64,000 nucleotides of DNA from Alteribacter aurantiacus DSM 18675 (GCF_000429705.1 NZ_KE386941.1:434001-498000), one strand, 5' to 3'. Counted from the stretch's first letter, positions 54,413 through 62,793 are shown. Made by a program: numbers and translations. The notes: generated from the letters alone by a model not told the origin.

Positions 54413-54447
54413 AAAAAAGAAGCTGCCGATAGGCGAGCTTCTTTTTT
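54413..54447. terminator. Bidirectional terminator between yqfO and ispH
   Basis: Stem AAAAAAGAAGCT / AGCTTCTTTTTT with a short second pairing (GCC/GGC) in the loop. The flanking A and T runs serve both convergent genes. Confidence 0.88.
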
Positions 54448-54457
54448 GCTATCATCA

Positions 54458-55408
54458 TTATTGAGCTTGCTTTTTCTTTACTTTTGGTAATATCTTGGTC
54501 ATTTTTACTTGGCTCACCGTACTCCAGGTTCCTGGATCCTCTTCATCGAATTGTTCAAGGAATCTAATCACTTCTTTTGTGATTGGAGTAGGTGTGCTTG
54601 CTCCAGCAGTAACGGCCACTTGCGAGATGCCTTTTAACCAATTTAAATCTATTTCGTTTACATTGGCAATACGGTACGCAGGTGTACCGGCAATCTCTTT
54701 GGAAACTTGAGCCAAGCGGTTTGAGTTGTTACTTTTAGGGTCTCCTACAACAAGTAAGAGGTCGGATTCACCTGCTTGTTTTGCGACGGCTTCTTGTCTT
54801 ACTTGAGTAGCCATGCAAATTTCATTGTGAACCTCTGCATGAGGGTAACGAGCCAGTGCTTGATTGATGATGTTTTTTACATCCCATTGACTCATTGTCG
54901 TTTGATTTGTGATGATGATTCGTTCAGCATCAATATTAAGCGCTTCGACATCTGCTTCTGACTCAACCAAATGAACGATGTCAGGAGCAACACCGATCGC
55001 ACCTTCAGGCTCTGGGTGTCCCTTTTTACCAACATAAATCACATGGTAGCCTTCTTGTTTCTTTTCACGAATCAGGTCATGTGTCCGTGTCACATCAGGG
55101 CAAGTTGCATCTACTGTTGTAAGTCCTTTTTCTTTTGCGAGTGTGCGTACTTCCGGCGAAACCCCGTGAGCAGTGAAAATGACGGTTCCTTTGTCCACTT
55201 GCTTTAGAATTTCAAGGCGGTTTGGTCCGTCTAAGGTAACAATACCTTCTTCATCAAAGGCATCTGTAACGTGTTTATTGTGTACAATCATACCTAAAAT
55301 ATAAATAGGGCGCGGAAGATCCAAATTTTCAGCTGCCTGTCTGGCAAGTACCATTGCATCAACAACACCATAACAATAGCCCCGTGGGGAGATCTTTAAT
55401 ACATCCAT
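54458..55408 (-). CDS. ispH: 4-hydroxy-3-methylbut-2-enyl diphosphate reductase
   Basis: Iron-sulfur enzyme of the last step of the MEP isoprenoid pathway (LytB, B. subtilis YqfP). It has 316 residues. The three cluster cysteines are in RGYCYGV (Cys12), DATCPDV and EICMATQ. Conserved HNKHV, FTAHGVSP and GKKGHPEPEG segments are present. It is transcribed opposite to yqfO, with GGAGG upstream of the ATG. The Lys-rich C-terminus is longer than in Gram-negative forms. Confidence 0.96.
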   Translation of the reverse strand: MDVLKISPRGYCYGVVDAMVLARQAAENLDLPRPIYILGMIVHNKHVTDAFDEEGIVTLDGPNRLEILKQVDKGTVIFTAHGVSPEVRTLAKEKGLTTVDATCPDVTRTHDLIREKKQEGYHVIYVGKKGHPEPEGAIGVAPDIVHLVESEADVEALNIDAERIIITNQTTMSQWDVKNIINQALARYPHAEVHNEICMATQVRQEAVAKQAGESDLLLVVGDPKSNNSNRLAQVSKEIAGTPAYRIANVNEIDLNWLKGISQVAVTAGASTPTPITKEVIRFLEQFDEEDPGTWSTVSQVKMTKILPKVKKKQAQ

Positions 55409-55523
55409 CTTTATTCAATCCTCCATTATAGAGACGTCTCTAACATTTAAGTCCATTCTTCATTATAAAACACATGAACAAAAAGGGGAACCGCTATGCA
55501 CATTGTGTTTGTTACCATCATAA

Positions 55524-55558
55524 CAAAAAAGATGCTCGCAACGCTTGTGCGAGCATCT
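55524..55558 (-). terminator. Terminator after the CarD-like gene
   Basis: Perfect 11-bp stem AGATGCTCGCA / TGCGAGCATCT preceded on the forward strand by AACAAAAAA, which is the T run when read in reverse. Confidence 0.88.
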
Positions 55559-55567
55559 CTATAAGCT

Positions 55568-56062
55568 TTAGGCACCTTGGGAGTTTTTCATAATAAACTC
55601 GTAGGCTTCTTCTTCTGAAATATCGTTTACAAGCATTAATTCACTGGCGATGAATTGCTTTGCTCGATCCATGTTCTTACGGTCTTCCATATGTAGACCG
55701 TTTGTACGCTCGCCTTCCTTTGATGTAAGGTTAGCAATGACACTGGCGGCGTCCATGATGCAACCGGTTTTTAGTAGTGTTTCATTCTCTTTTGAATATG
55801 GTCTTGCAGCTTCTTTCTTGGAGGTATTGCTGTCAGGTTGACTAAGAGCAGTGGCAAGCTCATCAACTTTTGAAGTCTCAATGACCTTTCTTAGTCCTGA
55901 TTCTTTAACGCGGTTTTCAGGAAGCATGAGTGTAACGTGGTTCAGTGGAAAGAAGACAATAAAGTAATTAATCTTTTCTCCCAGAATATCTTTTTCTTCC
56001 ATATCTTGAATGGTACCGGCACCGTGGTACGGGTAAACAACGTGATCACCGACTTTGAACAT
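55568..56062 (-). CDS. CarD-family transcription regulator
   Basis: 164 residues with an N-terminal CarD/TRCF RNA-polymerase-interaction domain (FKVGDHVVYPYHGAGTI, then FFPLNHVTLMLPENR) and a helical C-terminal domain (DRAKQFIASELMLVNDISEEEAYEFI region). CarD proteins bind the RNA polymerase beta subunit and stabilise open complexes, often at rRNA promoters. The ATG at 56068 is too close to GGAGG, so the ATG at 56062 is chosen. B. subtilis has its YdeB homologue elsewhere; here the gene stands between ispH and yqfQ. Confidence 0.88.
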   Translation of the reverse strand: MFKVGDHVVYPYHGAGTIQDMEEKDILGEKINYFIVFFPLNHVTLMLPENRVKESGLRKVIETSKVDELATALSQPDSNTSKKEAARPYSKENETLLKTGCIMDAASVIANLTSKEGERTNGLHMEDRKNMDRAKQFIASELMLVNDISEEEAYEFIMKNSQGA

Positions 56063-56202
56063 ATACATTCCTCCATTACGGTTATGAAGTTATTTTACCA
56101 CAAAAAGATATAAATTAAAAATTTTACTATGTTGGACAACTTTCGTCAATAAGAAATAAATAAGAAAGAAAAATCAGTCTTGTTCAAAAAGACTGAGATT
56201 TC

Positions 56203-56940
56203 TTATACGTACAGCTTAGGGCCGGGAAGGTCTTTTTTGGGGCTTTTTTCTTTCTTTTTACTGATTTGTACTTGGCTTTGCGTGCGTTTTTTTCTTCGTT
56301 TTCGTTTAGGGCTCACCGCAGGGAGTGTTTTTTTGACAGGTTTCTTTTTCTTTGTTGTTTTTTTGTTTATTTCGATGACTTCTTCAGAGCTTTGATCGCT
56401 ATTTTCCTCATCAATACCGTCATTGGATTGGTCGGATGCCTCTGTTTCATCTTCATCACTACTATCACTTGAACGCATGATTGCCATTAATTGAGGTAGA
56501 GAGCGAACGAGGGGGCCATATTGTTGTACCATAGGGCCGACTGTTTGCACGACTTGAACGGCTTTTTGAGCATTTTGTACAAGTCCAAGTACAGAGTTAA
56601 TACCTCCGCCGTTACTGACAGCATTCGTTAATGTGGCAAGTGGACCAGCTCCAGCAGAAGCCCCAGCCGAGCTTCCCATACCTCCGAATCCTCCAAGGCC
56701 TCCAAGGCCACGAGCAGAAGATCCAGCAGCTTGGGCTCCTCCACCTCCAAAGAGACGAGATAAAAGACCTCCACTTTGCCTCATTCCGGCCTGAGGGGCA
56801 CCGCCAAACATTGAATTAAATTGACCAAACTGACCTGCAGCCCCCGAACTCCGTGCCATTCCTGCGCCAGATCCGGGTCCTCTCATAAAGGGTGAGAAAG
56901 TGGGCTGATTTGCTGGTGGTAAGGGACGTGGACCGAACAT
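56203..56940 (-). CDS. yqfQ: YqfQ/VrrA family protein
   Basis: 245 residues of low complexity. It begins MFGPRPLPPANQP, continues Gly-, Ala- and Ser-rich (about 15-115), then a more ordered helical stretch (SVLGLVQNAQKAVQVVQTVG region) and a long tail alternating acidic (DSSDEDETEASDQSN) and Lys-rich blocks. It matches the VrrA/YqfQ family, whose B. anthracis member carries variable repeats. The role is unclear. AAAGGA lies 9 bases before the ATG at 56940; the frame runs 8 codons further. Repeat-prone codons may vary between strains. Confidence 0.8.
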   Translation of the reverse strand: MFGPRPLPPANQPTFSPFMRGPGSGAGMARSSGAAGQFGQFNSMFGGAPQAGMRQSGGLLSRLFGGGGAQAAGSSARGLGGLGGFGGMGSSAGASAGAGPLATLTNAVSNGGGINSVLGLVQNAQKAVQVVQTVGPMVQQYGPLVRSLPQLMAIMRSSDSSDEDETEASDQSNDGIDEENSDQSSEEVIEINKKTTKKKKPVKKTLPAVSPKRKRRKKRTQSQVQISKKKEKSPKKDLPGPKLYV

Positions 56941-57300
56941 ACCTACCAATCCTTTCACATGCAAAATATTCTCTTGGTATATATATGCACGCGTTAGGAA
57001 TTGGATTGGGCGTTGTGATTAAAGTGGGTTATTCTGACAAGAATGGTAATGAGGAAGCAGAAAAAGTTTTAAAAGACCGAATATCTTTAAAAAAGGGACT
57101 TTTTATGACCGTCAGCCTCATGTAAGGGTTTGGACAAGAAGAGTGGACACTAAAACATTCACATTCAGCTAGCGCAGAGGTCCTTGTCCGTGTTAAAATG
57201 TATAATTAGTGTATGCTGTGAAAGCAGTATTTAGACGTAAATTTGGAAAAAACAGGTCAGGGAAACCTGGCAAGTGTTTTTAAAGAAAGTAGGAAAAGGT
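56941..57300. other. Region between yqfQ and cshB
   Basis: 360 bases. Contains the yqfQ leader, a doubtful 46-codon frame (56985-57125) and a short stem CAGGT/ACCTG at about 57254-57271 before a T-rich stretch. TATAAT at 57201-57206 has no convincing -35. I see no known structured RNA. Confidence 0.5.
56985..57125 (+). CDS. Doubtful 46-residue open frame
   Basis: Reads MHALGIGLGVVIKVG, then SDKNGNEEAEKVLKDR, ending FMTVSLM. The composition is protein-like (hydrophobic start, charged helix) but no ribosome binding site precedes the ATG. It could be a small gene, a remnant or chance. I recognise no family. Confidence 0.2.
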   Translation: MHALGIGLGVVIKVGYSDKNGNEEAEKVLKDRISLKKGLFMTVSLM

Positions 57301-58620
57301 ATGAAACATAATTTTGAACGATTTGAACTGAAGCCTTTTATTATTGAATCGTTAGTGGCTCAAGGAATCGAACTTCCGATGGAGATTCAAGAGCGTCTGA
57401 TCCCTTCAATTAAAAATGGCTCTGATGTTATTGGACAATCGCAAACAGGTACGGGAAAAACATTGGCATTCTTGCTCCCTCTTGTAGATCGAATAAATGA
57501 AGAAAAACGCAATGTGCAAGCTGTTATTACAGCCCCTACTCGGGAACTAGCTCAACAATTGTTTGATGAACTAGCGAAAATTCTTGAGCATGGGGAAAAC
57601 AAAGTCACAGCTAAGCTCGTGGTTGGTGGTACGGACCGTCAGAGAATGGTTGAAAAGCTAAAGAATCCTCCTCATATTGTAGTTGGAACACCAGGACGGA
57701 TTAATGATCTCGTTAAAGACAATGCGTTGGATGTGCATCATGCAAGCATTCTTGTTGTAGATGAAGCGGACCAAATGCTTGATATGGGATTCATTGAAGA
57801 TGTGGATCAAGCAGCATCGCGTATGAGAGATAACCTTCAAATGCTGGTTTTCTCAGCTACAATACCGGAAAAACTTCAGCCTTTCTTACGTAAATATATG
57901 AGCAACCCAAAGCACGTAAAAGTTGAACCAAAACAAGCATCACCAAAGAAAATTCAGCATTGGCTTATTCCCGATCGTGATCGTGATGTGAAAGAACTTT
58001 CCGTAGAGATGGCAAAAGCGTTTAACCCATATTTAGCTGTGGTGTTCGCAAACTCTAAAGAAATGGTGGATGACGTTTATCAAGCCTTTTTGGATGCTGG
58101 TTTGGACGTTGAAAAGCTACACGGAGGAATATCCCCACGTGACCGTAAAAAAGTGATGAAGAAGCTAAAGGATGCAGAGGTTCAGTACCTTGTAGCTTCT
58201 GACCTCGTTGCTCGCGGAATTGATGTAAAAGGGATTAGTCATATCATTAATGTCGAAATTCCTAAGGAGCTTGAATACTATGTTCACCGTGTAGGTAGAA
58301 CAGCGAGAGCAGGCTGGGACGGTATTGCTGCTACGATCGTGAATCGAAAGGATCAGCAATCCGTTGAAAAGCTGGAATCACAGGGGATCTCATTTGTTTA
58401 CAAAGATATTAAGAACGATGAATGGGTAGATCTAGAACAAAAAATGCGTCGCAGAAGGCTGCAAAATCAACCTCAAGAAAGCGATGTAACCATCAAAAAG
58501 CCTAAGCCTAAAAAGGTGAAGCCTGGCTATAAGAAAAAGGCGAAGATGCAAATGGAGCAAGAAAGAAAGCGTCAGAGAAGATTGGAAACCAAGCGAAACA
58601 ATCGTATGAAAAATAAATAA
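57301..58620 (+). CDS. cshB: DEAD-box RNA helicase CshB
   Basis: Cold-shock type RNA helicase (B. subtilis YqfR). It has 439 residues: Q motif region (FELKPFIIESL), motif I SQTGTGKT, Ia PTRELA, II VVDEAD, III SAT, and motifs V-VI with ARGIDVKG and HRVGRTARAG. A strongly basic C-terminal tail (KKPKPKKVKPGYKKKAK) likely binds RNA. The frame extends to 57274, but the ATG at 57301 matches the family N-terminus and has AGGAAAAGG before it. Confidence 0.96.
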   Translation: MKHNFERFELKPFIIESLVAQGIELPMEIQERLIPSIKNGSDVIGQSQTGTGKTLAFLLPLVDRINEEKRNVQAVITAPTRELAQQLFDELAKILEHGENKVTAKLVVGGTDRQRMVEKLKNPPHIVVGTPGRINDLVKDNALDVHHASILVVDEADQMLDMGFIEDVDQAASRMRDNLQMLVFSATIPEKLQPFLRKYMSNPKHVKVEPKQASPKKIQHWLIPDRDRDVKELSVEMAKAFNPYLAVVFANSKEMVDDVYQAFLDAGLDVEKLHGGISPRDRKKVMKKLKDAEVQYLVASDLVARGIDVKGISHIINVEIPKELEYYVHRVGRTARAGWDGIAATIVNRKDQQSVEKLESQGISFVYKDIKNDEWVDLEQKMRRRRLQNQPQESDVTIKKPKPKKVKPGYKKKAKMQMEQERKRQRRLETKRNNRMKNK

Positions 58621-58644
58621 AGATTGATTTGGGAGAGGATAGTC

Positions 58645-59535
58645 ATGTTACTGGGATCACACGTTTCCATGAGCGGAAAAAAAATGTTAGTAGCTTCAAG
58701 TGAGGAAGCGGCTTCTTACGGGGCGACCACGTTCATGATTTATACTGGGGCACCTCAAAATACACGTCGTAAACCGATCGATGAATTGAACATTGAGGCC
58801 GGAACGGCACACATGAAAGAAAACGGCATTAGTAACATCGTCGTTCATGCACCATATATCATTAATATCGGGAACTCACAAAAACCAGAGACATTCGAAC
58901 TTGGCGTTAACTTTTTAAAAAGCGAGATAGATCGTACGGAAGCGATCGGAGCAAAGCAAATCGTGCTGCATCCTGGCGCTCACGTAGGTGCCGGTGCGGA
59001 CAAAGGGATTGCAAAAATCATTGAAGGATTAAATGAGGTACTCGATCCGGAACAAGATGTTCAGATTGCATTGGAAACGATGGCAGGAAAAGGATCTGAG
59101 TGTGGAAGAAACTTTGATGAATTAGCCAAAATCATTGATGGTGTCCACCATAATGAAAAGCTAAGTGTTTGCTTTGATACGTGCCACGTTCATGATTCGG
59201 GCTATGACATCGTTGGCAATTTGGACGGGGTCATTGATGAGTTTGATCGTATTGTAGGGCTAGACCGGTTAAAGGTCCTTCACGTTAATGACAGTAAAAA
59301 TGAACGTGGCGCCAAAAAAGACCGTCACGAAAACATCGGCTTTGGACATATCGGTTTTGACGCACTAACCAACGTCATTTATCATGATGCTTTTGAAAAC
59401 ATCCCAAAGATCCTTGAAACCCCTTATGTAGGTACGGACAAGAAGAACAAAAAAGCCCCTTACCGTTTTGAAATTAATATGATTAAAGAAAAGAGATTTC
59501 AAGAAGATCTTAAGGATAAGATTATGGGTGTGTAA
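58645..59535 (+). CDS. nfo: Endonuclease IV (AP endonuclease)
   Basis: Repairs abasic sites in DNA (B. subtilis YqfS); in that species it also protects spores. It has 296 residues in the TIM-barrel family. Three signature blocks with zinc ligands are visible: LHPGAH, ALETMAGKG and CFDTCHVHDSGYD, plus HVNDSKN and HENIGFGHIG. GGGAGAGG precedes the ATG at 58645. It is separated from cshB by 24 bases and ends at a strong terminator. Confidence 0.97.
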   Translation: MLLGSHVSMSGKKMLVASSEEAASYGATTFMIYTGAPQNTRRKPIDELNIEAGTAHMKENGISNIVVHAPYIINIGNSQKPETFELGVNFLKSEIDRTEAIGAKQIVLHPGAHVGAGADKGIAKIIEGLNEVLDPEQDVQIALETMAGKGSECGRNFDELAKIIDGVHHNEKLSVCFDTCHVHDSGYDIVGNLDGVIDEFDRIVGLDRLKVLHVNDSKNERGAKKDRHENIGFGHIGFDALTNVIYHDAFENIPKILETPYVGTDKKNKKAPYRFEINMIKEKRFQEDLKDKIMGV

Positions 59536-59540
59536 AGATT

Positions 59541-59576
59541 GATGGCAGAGGACTGAGTCCTCTGCCATCTTTTTTT
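59541..59576 (+). terminator. Terminator after nfo
   Basis: Perfect 13-bp stem GATGGCAGAGGAC and its complement, TGA loop, then TTTTTTT. Confidence 0.95.
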
Positions 59577-59589
59577 GGTGACCGATTTA

Positions 59590-59862
59590 TTAAGTCGGCC
59601 AATTGATGTAGCTTTTATAAGGTTCGAGCAGTTTTTCCGCTTTTTTATACAGGGCAGGGTCGAGGTTCTTTAACTCTTGCTGGATACGTGCTATTTGTTT
59701 CTGGTTACCAACGTCAATAGGCTGCTTCTTTAAAATGGCCATAATTTCTTTCCCTTGCTTAACGGTTAAGGGAATATTGTTTTGTTTGCTTAAGCGCATC
59801 AGTTCTTTTAAATCCAGTTGATTAATCTTTTGATTGACCAACTGTTGAATAAAAGGGTTCAT
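59590..59862 (-). CDS. yqfT: YqfT family protein (DUF2624)
   Basis: 90 residues, helical and basic. LVNQKINQLDLKELMRLSK and VKQGKEIMAILKKQPIDV correspond to the blocks of YqfT in B. subtilis, which also follows nfo. The function is unknown. AAGGAGGGAACG supports the ATG. It is transcribed towards nfo. A 43-bp palindromic repeat begins 21 bases upstream of the start. Confidence 0.85.
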   Translation of the reverse strand: MNPFIQQLVNQKINQLDLKELMRLSKQNNIPLTVKQGKEIMAILKKQPIDVGNQKQIARIQQELKNLDPALYKKAEKLLEPYKSYINWPT

Positions 59863-59883
59863 CGTCGTTCCCTCCTTTTTTCT

Positions 59884-59926
59884 GAAGGCATTGAAAAAGT
59901 TAAAGATCGATTTTTTTAGTGCCTTC
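59884..59926 (-). repeat. 43-bp palindromic intergenic repeat (reverse copy)
   Basis: GAAGGCATTGAAAAAG at one end and TTTTTTTAGTGCCTTC at the other, with TTAAAGATCGA between. It is almost identical to the reverse complement of 9622-9665. It lies between the divergent yqfT and kinase genes. Confidence 0.75.
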
Positions 59927-60058
59927 TTTTCTCTTTATTAGCCTATGTGGAAGAAAGGATTAGGTTTCATCGGTTTTAATTATAAGATCATATTGATGAT
60001 TCTGAAAATTAAATGAAGAAATTACTGCCAAAATATTGTATACTTTTGAGTAACGATT

Positions 60059-61477
60059 ATGTGGAATAAAACCTGCCATGAAGAAATGGGGGAAATCCAG
60101 GGCATGGACTGTCATACTTTGATTAAAAATGAAGAAATCATGGAAACGATTGTAGAAATGTCTTCAGAATGGCTTCTCGTCTTTGACGAAAACGACACCC
60201 TTGTTTCAATAACAATGCCATCTGATGAGCAGGGAATAGACAATAATTCGTTCTTTCATTTGTTTTCGGATCATGAAGTGGTTCGGTTTCATGCTTTTTT
60301 ACGCAAACTTTCTGAATCAAAATCCACCGCTAGTGATTATTTTGAATTAAGATATAAATCGCAAGTATTTTTGATGCGTTTTGAAGGGATGTCTCTTTCT
60401 GAAGGGGTTTTATTAAAAGGAAAGAAAGTAGAAGAAGAAGCTGGAGATCTTCTTCGTATTTTAAAAGATATTCCGATTCCTTTTTTTACAATGGATATTG
60501 AGAGGCGAATTGTTTCTCACAATCAATTGTTCTTGGAGATAATAAAAACAATTGATGAACCTCTATCTTTGGAAGTTCCGTACTTGAACCAAGAGTACAG
60601 TTTTCATCGTACAATTTCAAAACTGGCTGATATCGTGACGATGGATAATCGTAAAGCTACAGTCGTCTTTGAGAAGGATGAAGTGAGGCTTACCATCTAT
60701 GGGCATCTATTATCTCCCACACTACTGTGCGTGTATGTGAAAGATGAAACGGTTGAGCATCGTTTTGAACAGTTGCTTACGTATAAACAACAAATGGAAA
60801 GTGTTTCACAAATTGCAGCGGGAGTCGCACATGAACTCCGAAACCCTCTTTCAGTGATCAAAGGGTTTATTCAGCTTTCAAAATTGTCCAATAGTCTCAA
60901 CAAATATTATGAAACGATTTCATCTGAGATTGATCGTATGAACTTGATCATTGAAGATTTCTTATCCATGTCGAGAAAGAAAATTGATAAAAAATATATT
61001 CTTCCTTCTGAATTAATTGAATCCATGCTCATGATCTTCCGCTCGGAATGCTTACTCCATGATATCGATTTTAGTTTTGCGATCAGGCATTCAAAAAAGT
61101 ACTTGTATGTGAATGACCAAATGATTAGGCAAGTTACTCTTAACGTTTTGCGAAACTCCATTGAAGCTTATGAAAAAGAAGGAAACGATCGTAAATTTAC
61201 AATGCATACATCTGTAAAGGAAGAGCACTATATTATTGAGCTTCAAGATTTTGGTCCAGGTATGCCCGAAATCGTTCTAAACGATATATACAAGCCTTTT
61301 TTTACGACAAAAGATAAGGGGACAGGAATCGGTATTCCATTGTGTAAAAGAATCGTAGAAGAACATGAGGGATCCTTCTCCATTGAAAGTGAAGTTGGTC
61401 AAGGCACGTTAGTAAGAATCTCATTACCTTTGTATGAAGAACCTGAAGAAGGAACAGAAGAGTCATCACTGTCTTAG
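60059..61477 (+). CDS. Soluble sensor histidine kinase (orphan, sporulation-kinase-like)
   Basis: Up to 472 residues without membrane segments. Two PAS-like regions (about 25-130 and 135-235) precede a HisKA domain with the phospho-acceptor in AAGVAHELRNPLSVIKGF (His about 258) and a HATPase domain with N box NVLRNSIEAY, G1 DFGPGMPE, F PFFTTK and G2 GTGIGIPLCK. Soluble PAS kinases of this form feed the sporulation phosphorelay (KinA or KinE type) in Bacillus; the link here is inference. No response regulator is nearby. The start is uncertain: the ATG at 60059 lacks a site, while ATGs at 60086 and 60104 are alternatives. Confidence 0.88.
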   Translation: MWNKTCHEEMGEIQGMDCHTLIKNEEIMETIVEMSSEWLLVFDENDTLVSITMPSDEQGIDNNSFFHLFSDHEVVRFHAFLRKLSESKSTASDYFELRYKSQVFLMRFEGMSLSEGVLLKGKKVEEEAGDLLRILKDIPIPFFTMDIERRIVSHNQLFLEIIKTIDEPLSLEVPYLNQEYSFHRTISKLADIVTMDNRKATVVFEKDEVRLTIYGHLLSPTLLCVYVKDETVEHRFEQLLTYKQQMESVSQIAAGVAHELRNPLSVIKGFIQLSKLSNSLNKYYETISSEIDRMNLIIEDFLSMSRKKIDKKYILPSELIESMLMIFRSECLLHDIDFSFAIRHSKKYLYVNDQMIRQVTLNVLRNSIEAYEKEGNDRKFTMHTSVKEEHYIIELQDFGPGMPEIVLNDIYKPFFTTKDKGTGIGIPLCKRIVEEHEGSFSIESEVGQGTLVRISLPLYEEPEEGTEESSLS

Positions 61478-61503
61478 GGGGCACCCTCGAGGACAGTTTT
61501 TTT
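61469..61503 (+). terminator. Terminator after the kinase gene
   Basis: CTGTC / GACAG outer stem with an inner GGG/CCC pairing and a TTTTTTT tail. It includes the kinase stop codon. Confidence 0.75.
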
Positions 61504-61590
61504 GTGCGTTAAGAAGTCTTAAAAAATGTATATTCCTCTTACCCAGCAAACCTTTACTTTATGTGACGTGTTGTGGCCTTTTGATATTCG

Positions 61591-61752
61591 TTGTTGAACG
61601 CTAGTAATGATCCAGCGGCGGCAGTGACGACCGTTTACCTCGTGATTGTGCTTTGCGTTGCTTCGACGCAAAAACGACGAAGCATTACAGAGGAAGAAGC
61701 AGGATTCTTGCAACAAGCCGGGACCGTAGTGAAAAGGGAGCGGATGGCGTAA
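61591..61752 (+). pseudogene. Possible gene remnant (53 codons)
   Basis: The frame reads LLNASNDPAAAVTTVYLVIV, then LCVASTQKRRSITEEEAGFL and QQAGTVVKRERMA before a stop. A hydrophobic stretch followed by a basic and amphipathic tail looks like the end of a membrane protein. No start site or upstream continuation is visible, and local base use is richer in G+C than the flanks. I cannot name a parent gene; chance is possible. Confidence 0.25.
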
Positions 61753-61852
61753 ATCTGGGGTTTTACACACGGACGTAAGAGTATACTAATTTAATAAAAA
61801 AAATGGCTTCACTACTTAGACAGGCTTATGTTTACGGATGGATGATTTAGAT

Positions 61853-61881
61853 TTGATATTTTCCCCTTTAGCGTCTATAAT
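61853..61881 (+). promoter_or_regulatory. Sigma-A promoter of the metal transporter operon
   Basis: TTGATA (61853-61858), 17 bases, TATAAT (61876-61881). It lies about 150 bases before the first gene and just ahead of the MntR-like box. Confidence 0.75.
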
Positions 61882-61894
61882 TGAACACAGCAAC

Positions 61895-61919
61895 AAAAGT
61901 TTACTTAGGGCAACTTTTT
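61895..61919 (+). promoter_or_regulatory. MntR-like operator
   Basis: AAAAGTTTACTTAGGGCAAC followed by TTTTT. Read in reverse, GTTGCCCTAAGTAAAC agrees at 13 of 16 positions with the B. subtilis MntR box as I recall it (TTTGCCTTAAGGAAAC). It starts about 7 bases after the likely transcription start, a good place for repression when manganese is plentiful. Confidence 0.5.
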
Positions 61920-62034
61920 AATTTGAGTACAACTTTTTCGCCGTATGGCACAAATCATATGCGCATAACATATATTACAGATGATATCTAAACGAACGTC
62001 TATTTTCTAGAATTGGAAGAGGGGGAAGTGAATC

Positions 62035-62793
62035 ATGTCTTTACATGAGACAATTGATGTGCGTGAACTATCTGTACACTATCACGGACACCTTGCATTA
62101 AAAAACATTAATTTTTCTGTTGATAAAGGGCAGCTCATTGGTGTGATCGGACCTAATGGGGCAGGGAAATCCACATTGATAAAAGCCATCTTGGGCCTTG
62201 AAAAATCAAATGGAGATGTGAGTGTTTTCGGAGAAACGATCAAAACATATCGAAAGCAAATTTCCTATGTGCCACAAAGAAACACGATTGATTGGGATTT
62301 TCCAGTGCGTGTGGAAGATGTCGTCCTAATGGGACGCTATGCTCATATTCCTTGGTATAAGAGAAGTTCCAAAAGAGACCGAGAACTGGCTAAAGAAGCG
62401 TTGGTGAAGGTAGGTATGGAAGAGTTCTCAAAAAGACAGATTGGAGAACTTTCAGGTGGACAACAACAGAGGGTATTTATCGCAAGAGCGTTAGCTCAAA
62501 ACGCTGATGTATTCTTCTTGGATGAACCATTCGTTGGCATCGATGTTAAATCTGAAGAGATTATCGTAAACCTCTTACATCAACTAAGAGATAGTGGAAA
62601 AACCATTTTTGTAGTCCATCATGATTTAAGTAAGGTTGAGAAATACTTTGATCAATTAATCCTATTAAACCAAGAGCTCATTTCTGCAGGAGCAGTTAAA
62701 GATGTGTATACACCTGAGTTTTTAAAGCGTGCTTACCAAGGCAGTGCGGCTGTACTTGATGATAAGGACGGGATTGTGGTGGTGAGCCAATGA
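62035..62793 (+). CDS. Manganese-type metal ABC transporter, ATP-binding protein
   Basis: ATPase of a cluster-9 metal ABC importer. It has 252 residues: Walker A GPNGAGKS (39-46), QRNTIDWDFPV (Q loop region), signature LSGGQQQR (about 143), Walker B FFLDEPF and the H loop VVHHDL. The IDWDFP segment is typical of manganese and iron (MntB, SitB, TroB) rather than zinc (AdcC) ATPases. The MntR-like box supports manganese. The stop overlaps the permease start (ATGA). Confidence 0.9.
   Translation: MSLHETIDVRELSVHYHGHLALKNINFSVDKGQLIGVIGPNGAGKSTLIKAILGLEKSNGDVSVFGETIKTYRKQISYVPQRNTIDWDFPVRVEDVVLMGRYAHIPWYKRSSKRDRELAKEALVKVGMEEFSKRQIGELSGGQQQRVFIARALAQNADVFFLDEPFVGIDVKSEEIIVNLLHQLRDSGKTIFVVHHDLSKVEKYFDQLILLNQELISAGAVKDVYTPEFLKRAYQGSAAVLDDKDGIVVVSQ

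Larger units (their letters stand above)
61478..62034. other. Long intergenic region before the manganese transporter
   Basis: 557 bases. It holds the kinase terminator, a GC-richer patch (about 61570-61750) with a possible gene remnant, and the promoter and MntR-like box of the downstream transporter. Confidence 0.65.

Noticed and set aside
57254..57296. Terminator or attenuator before cshB
   Set aside because: Only a 5-bp stem (CAGGT/ACCTG) and the T run is some distance away; not enough for a regulatory call.
61519..61770. 83-codon reverse frame in the gap after the kinase
   Set aside because: Cys- and His-rich but with no recognisable domain or site. The opposite-strand frame at 61591-61752 looks slightly more protein-like, and neither is secure.
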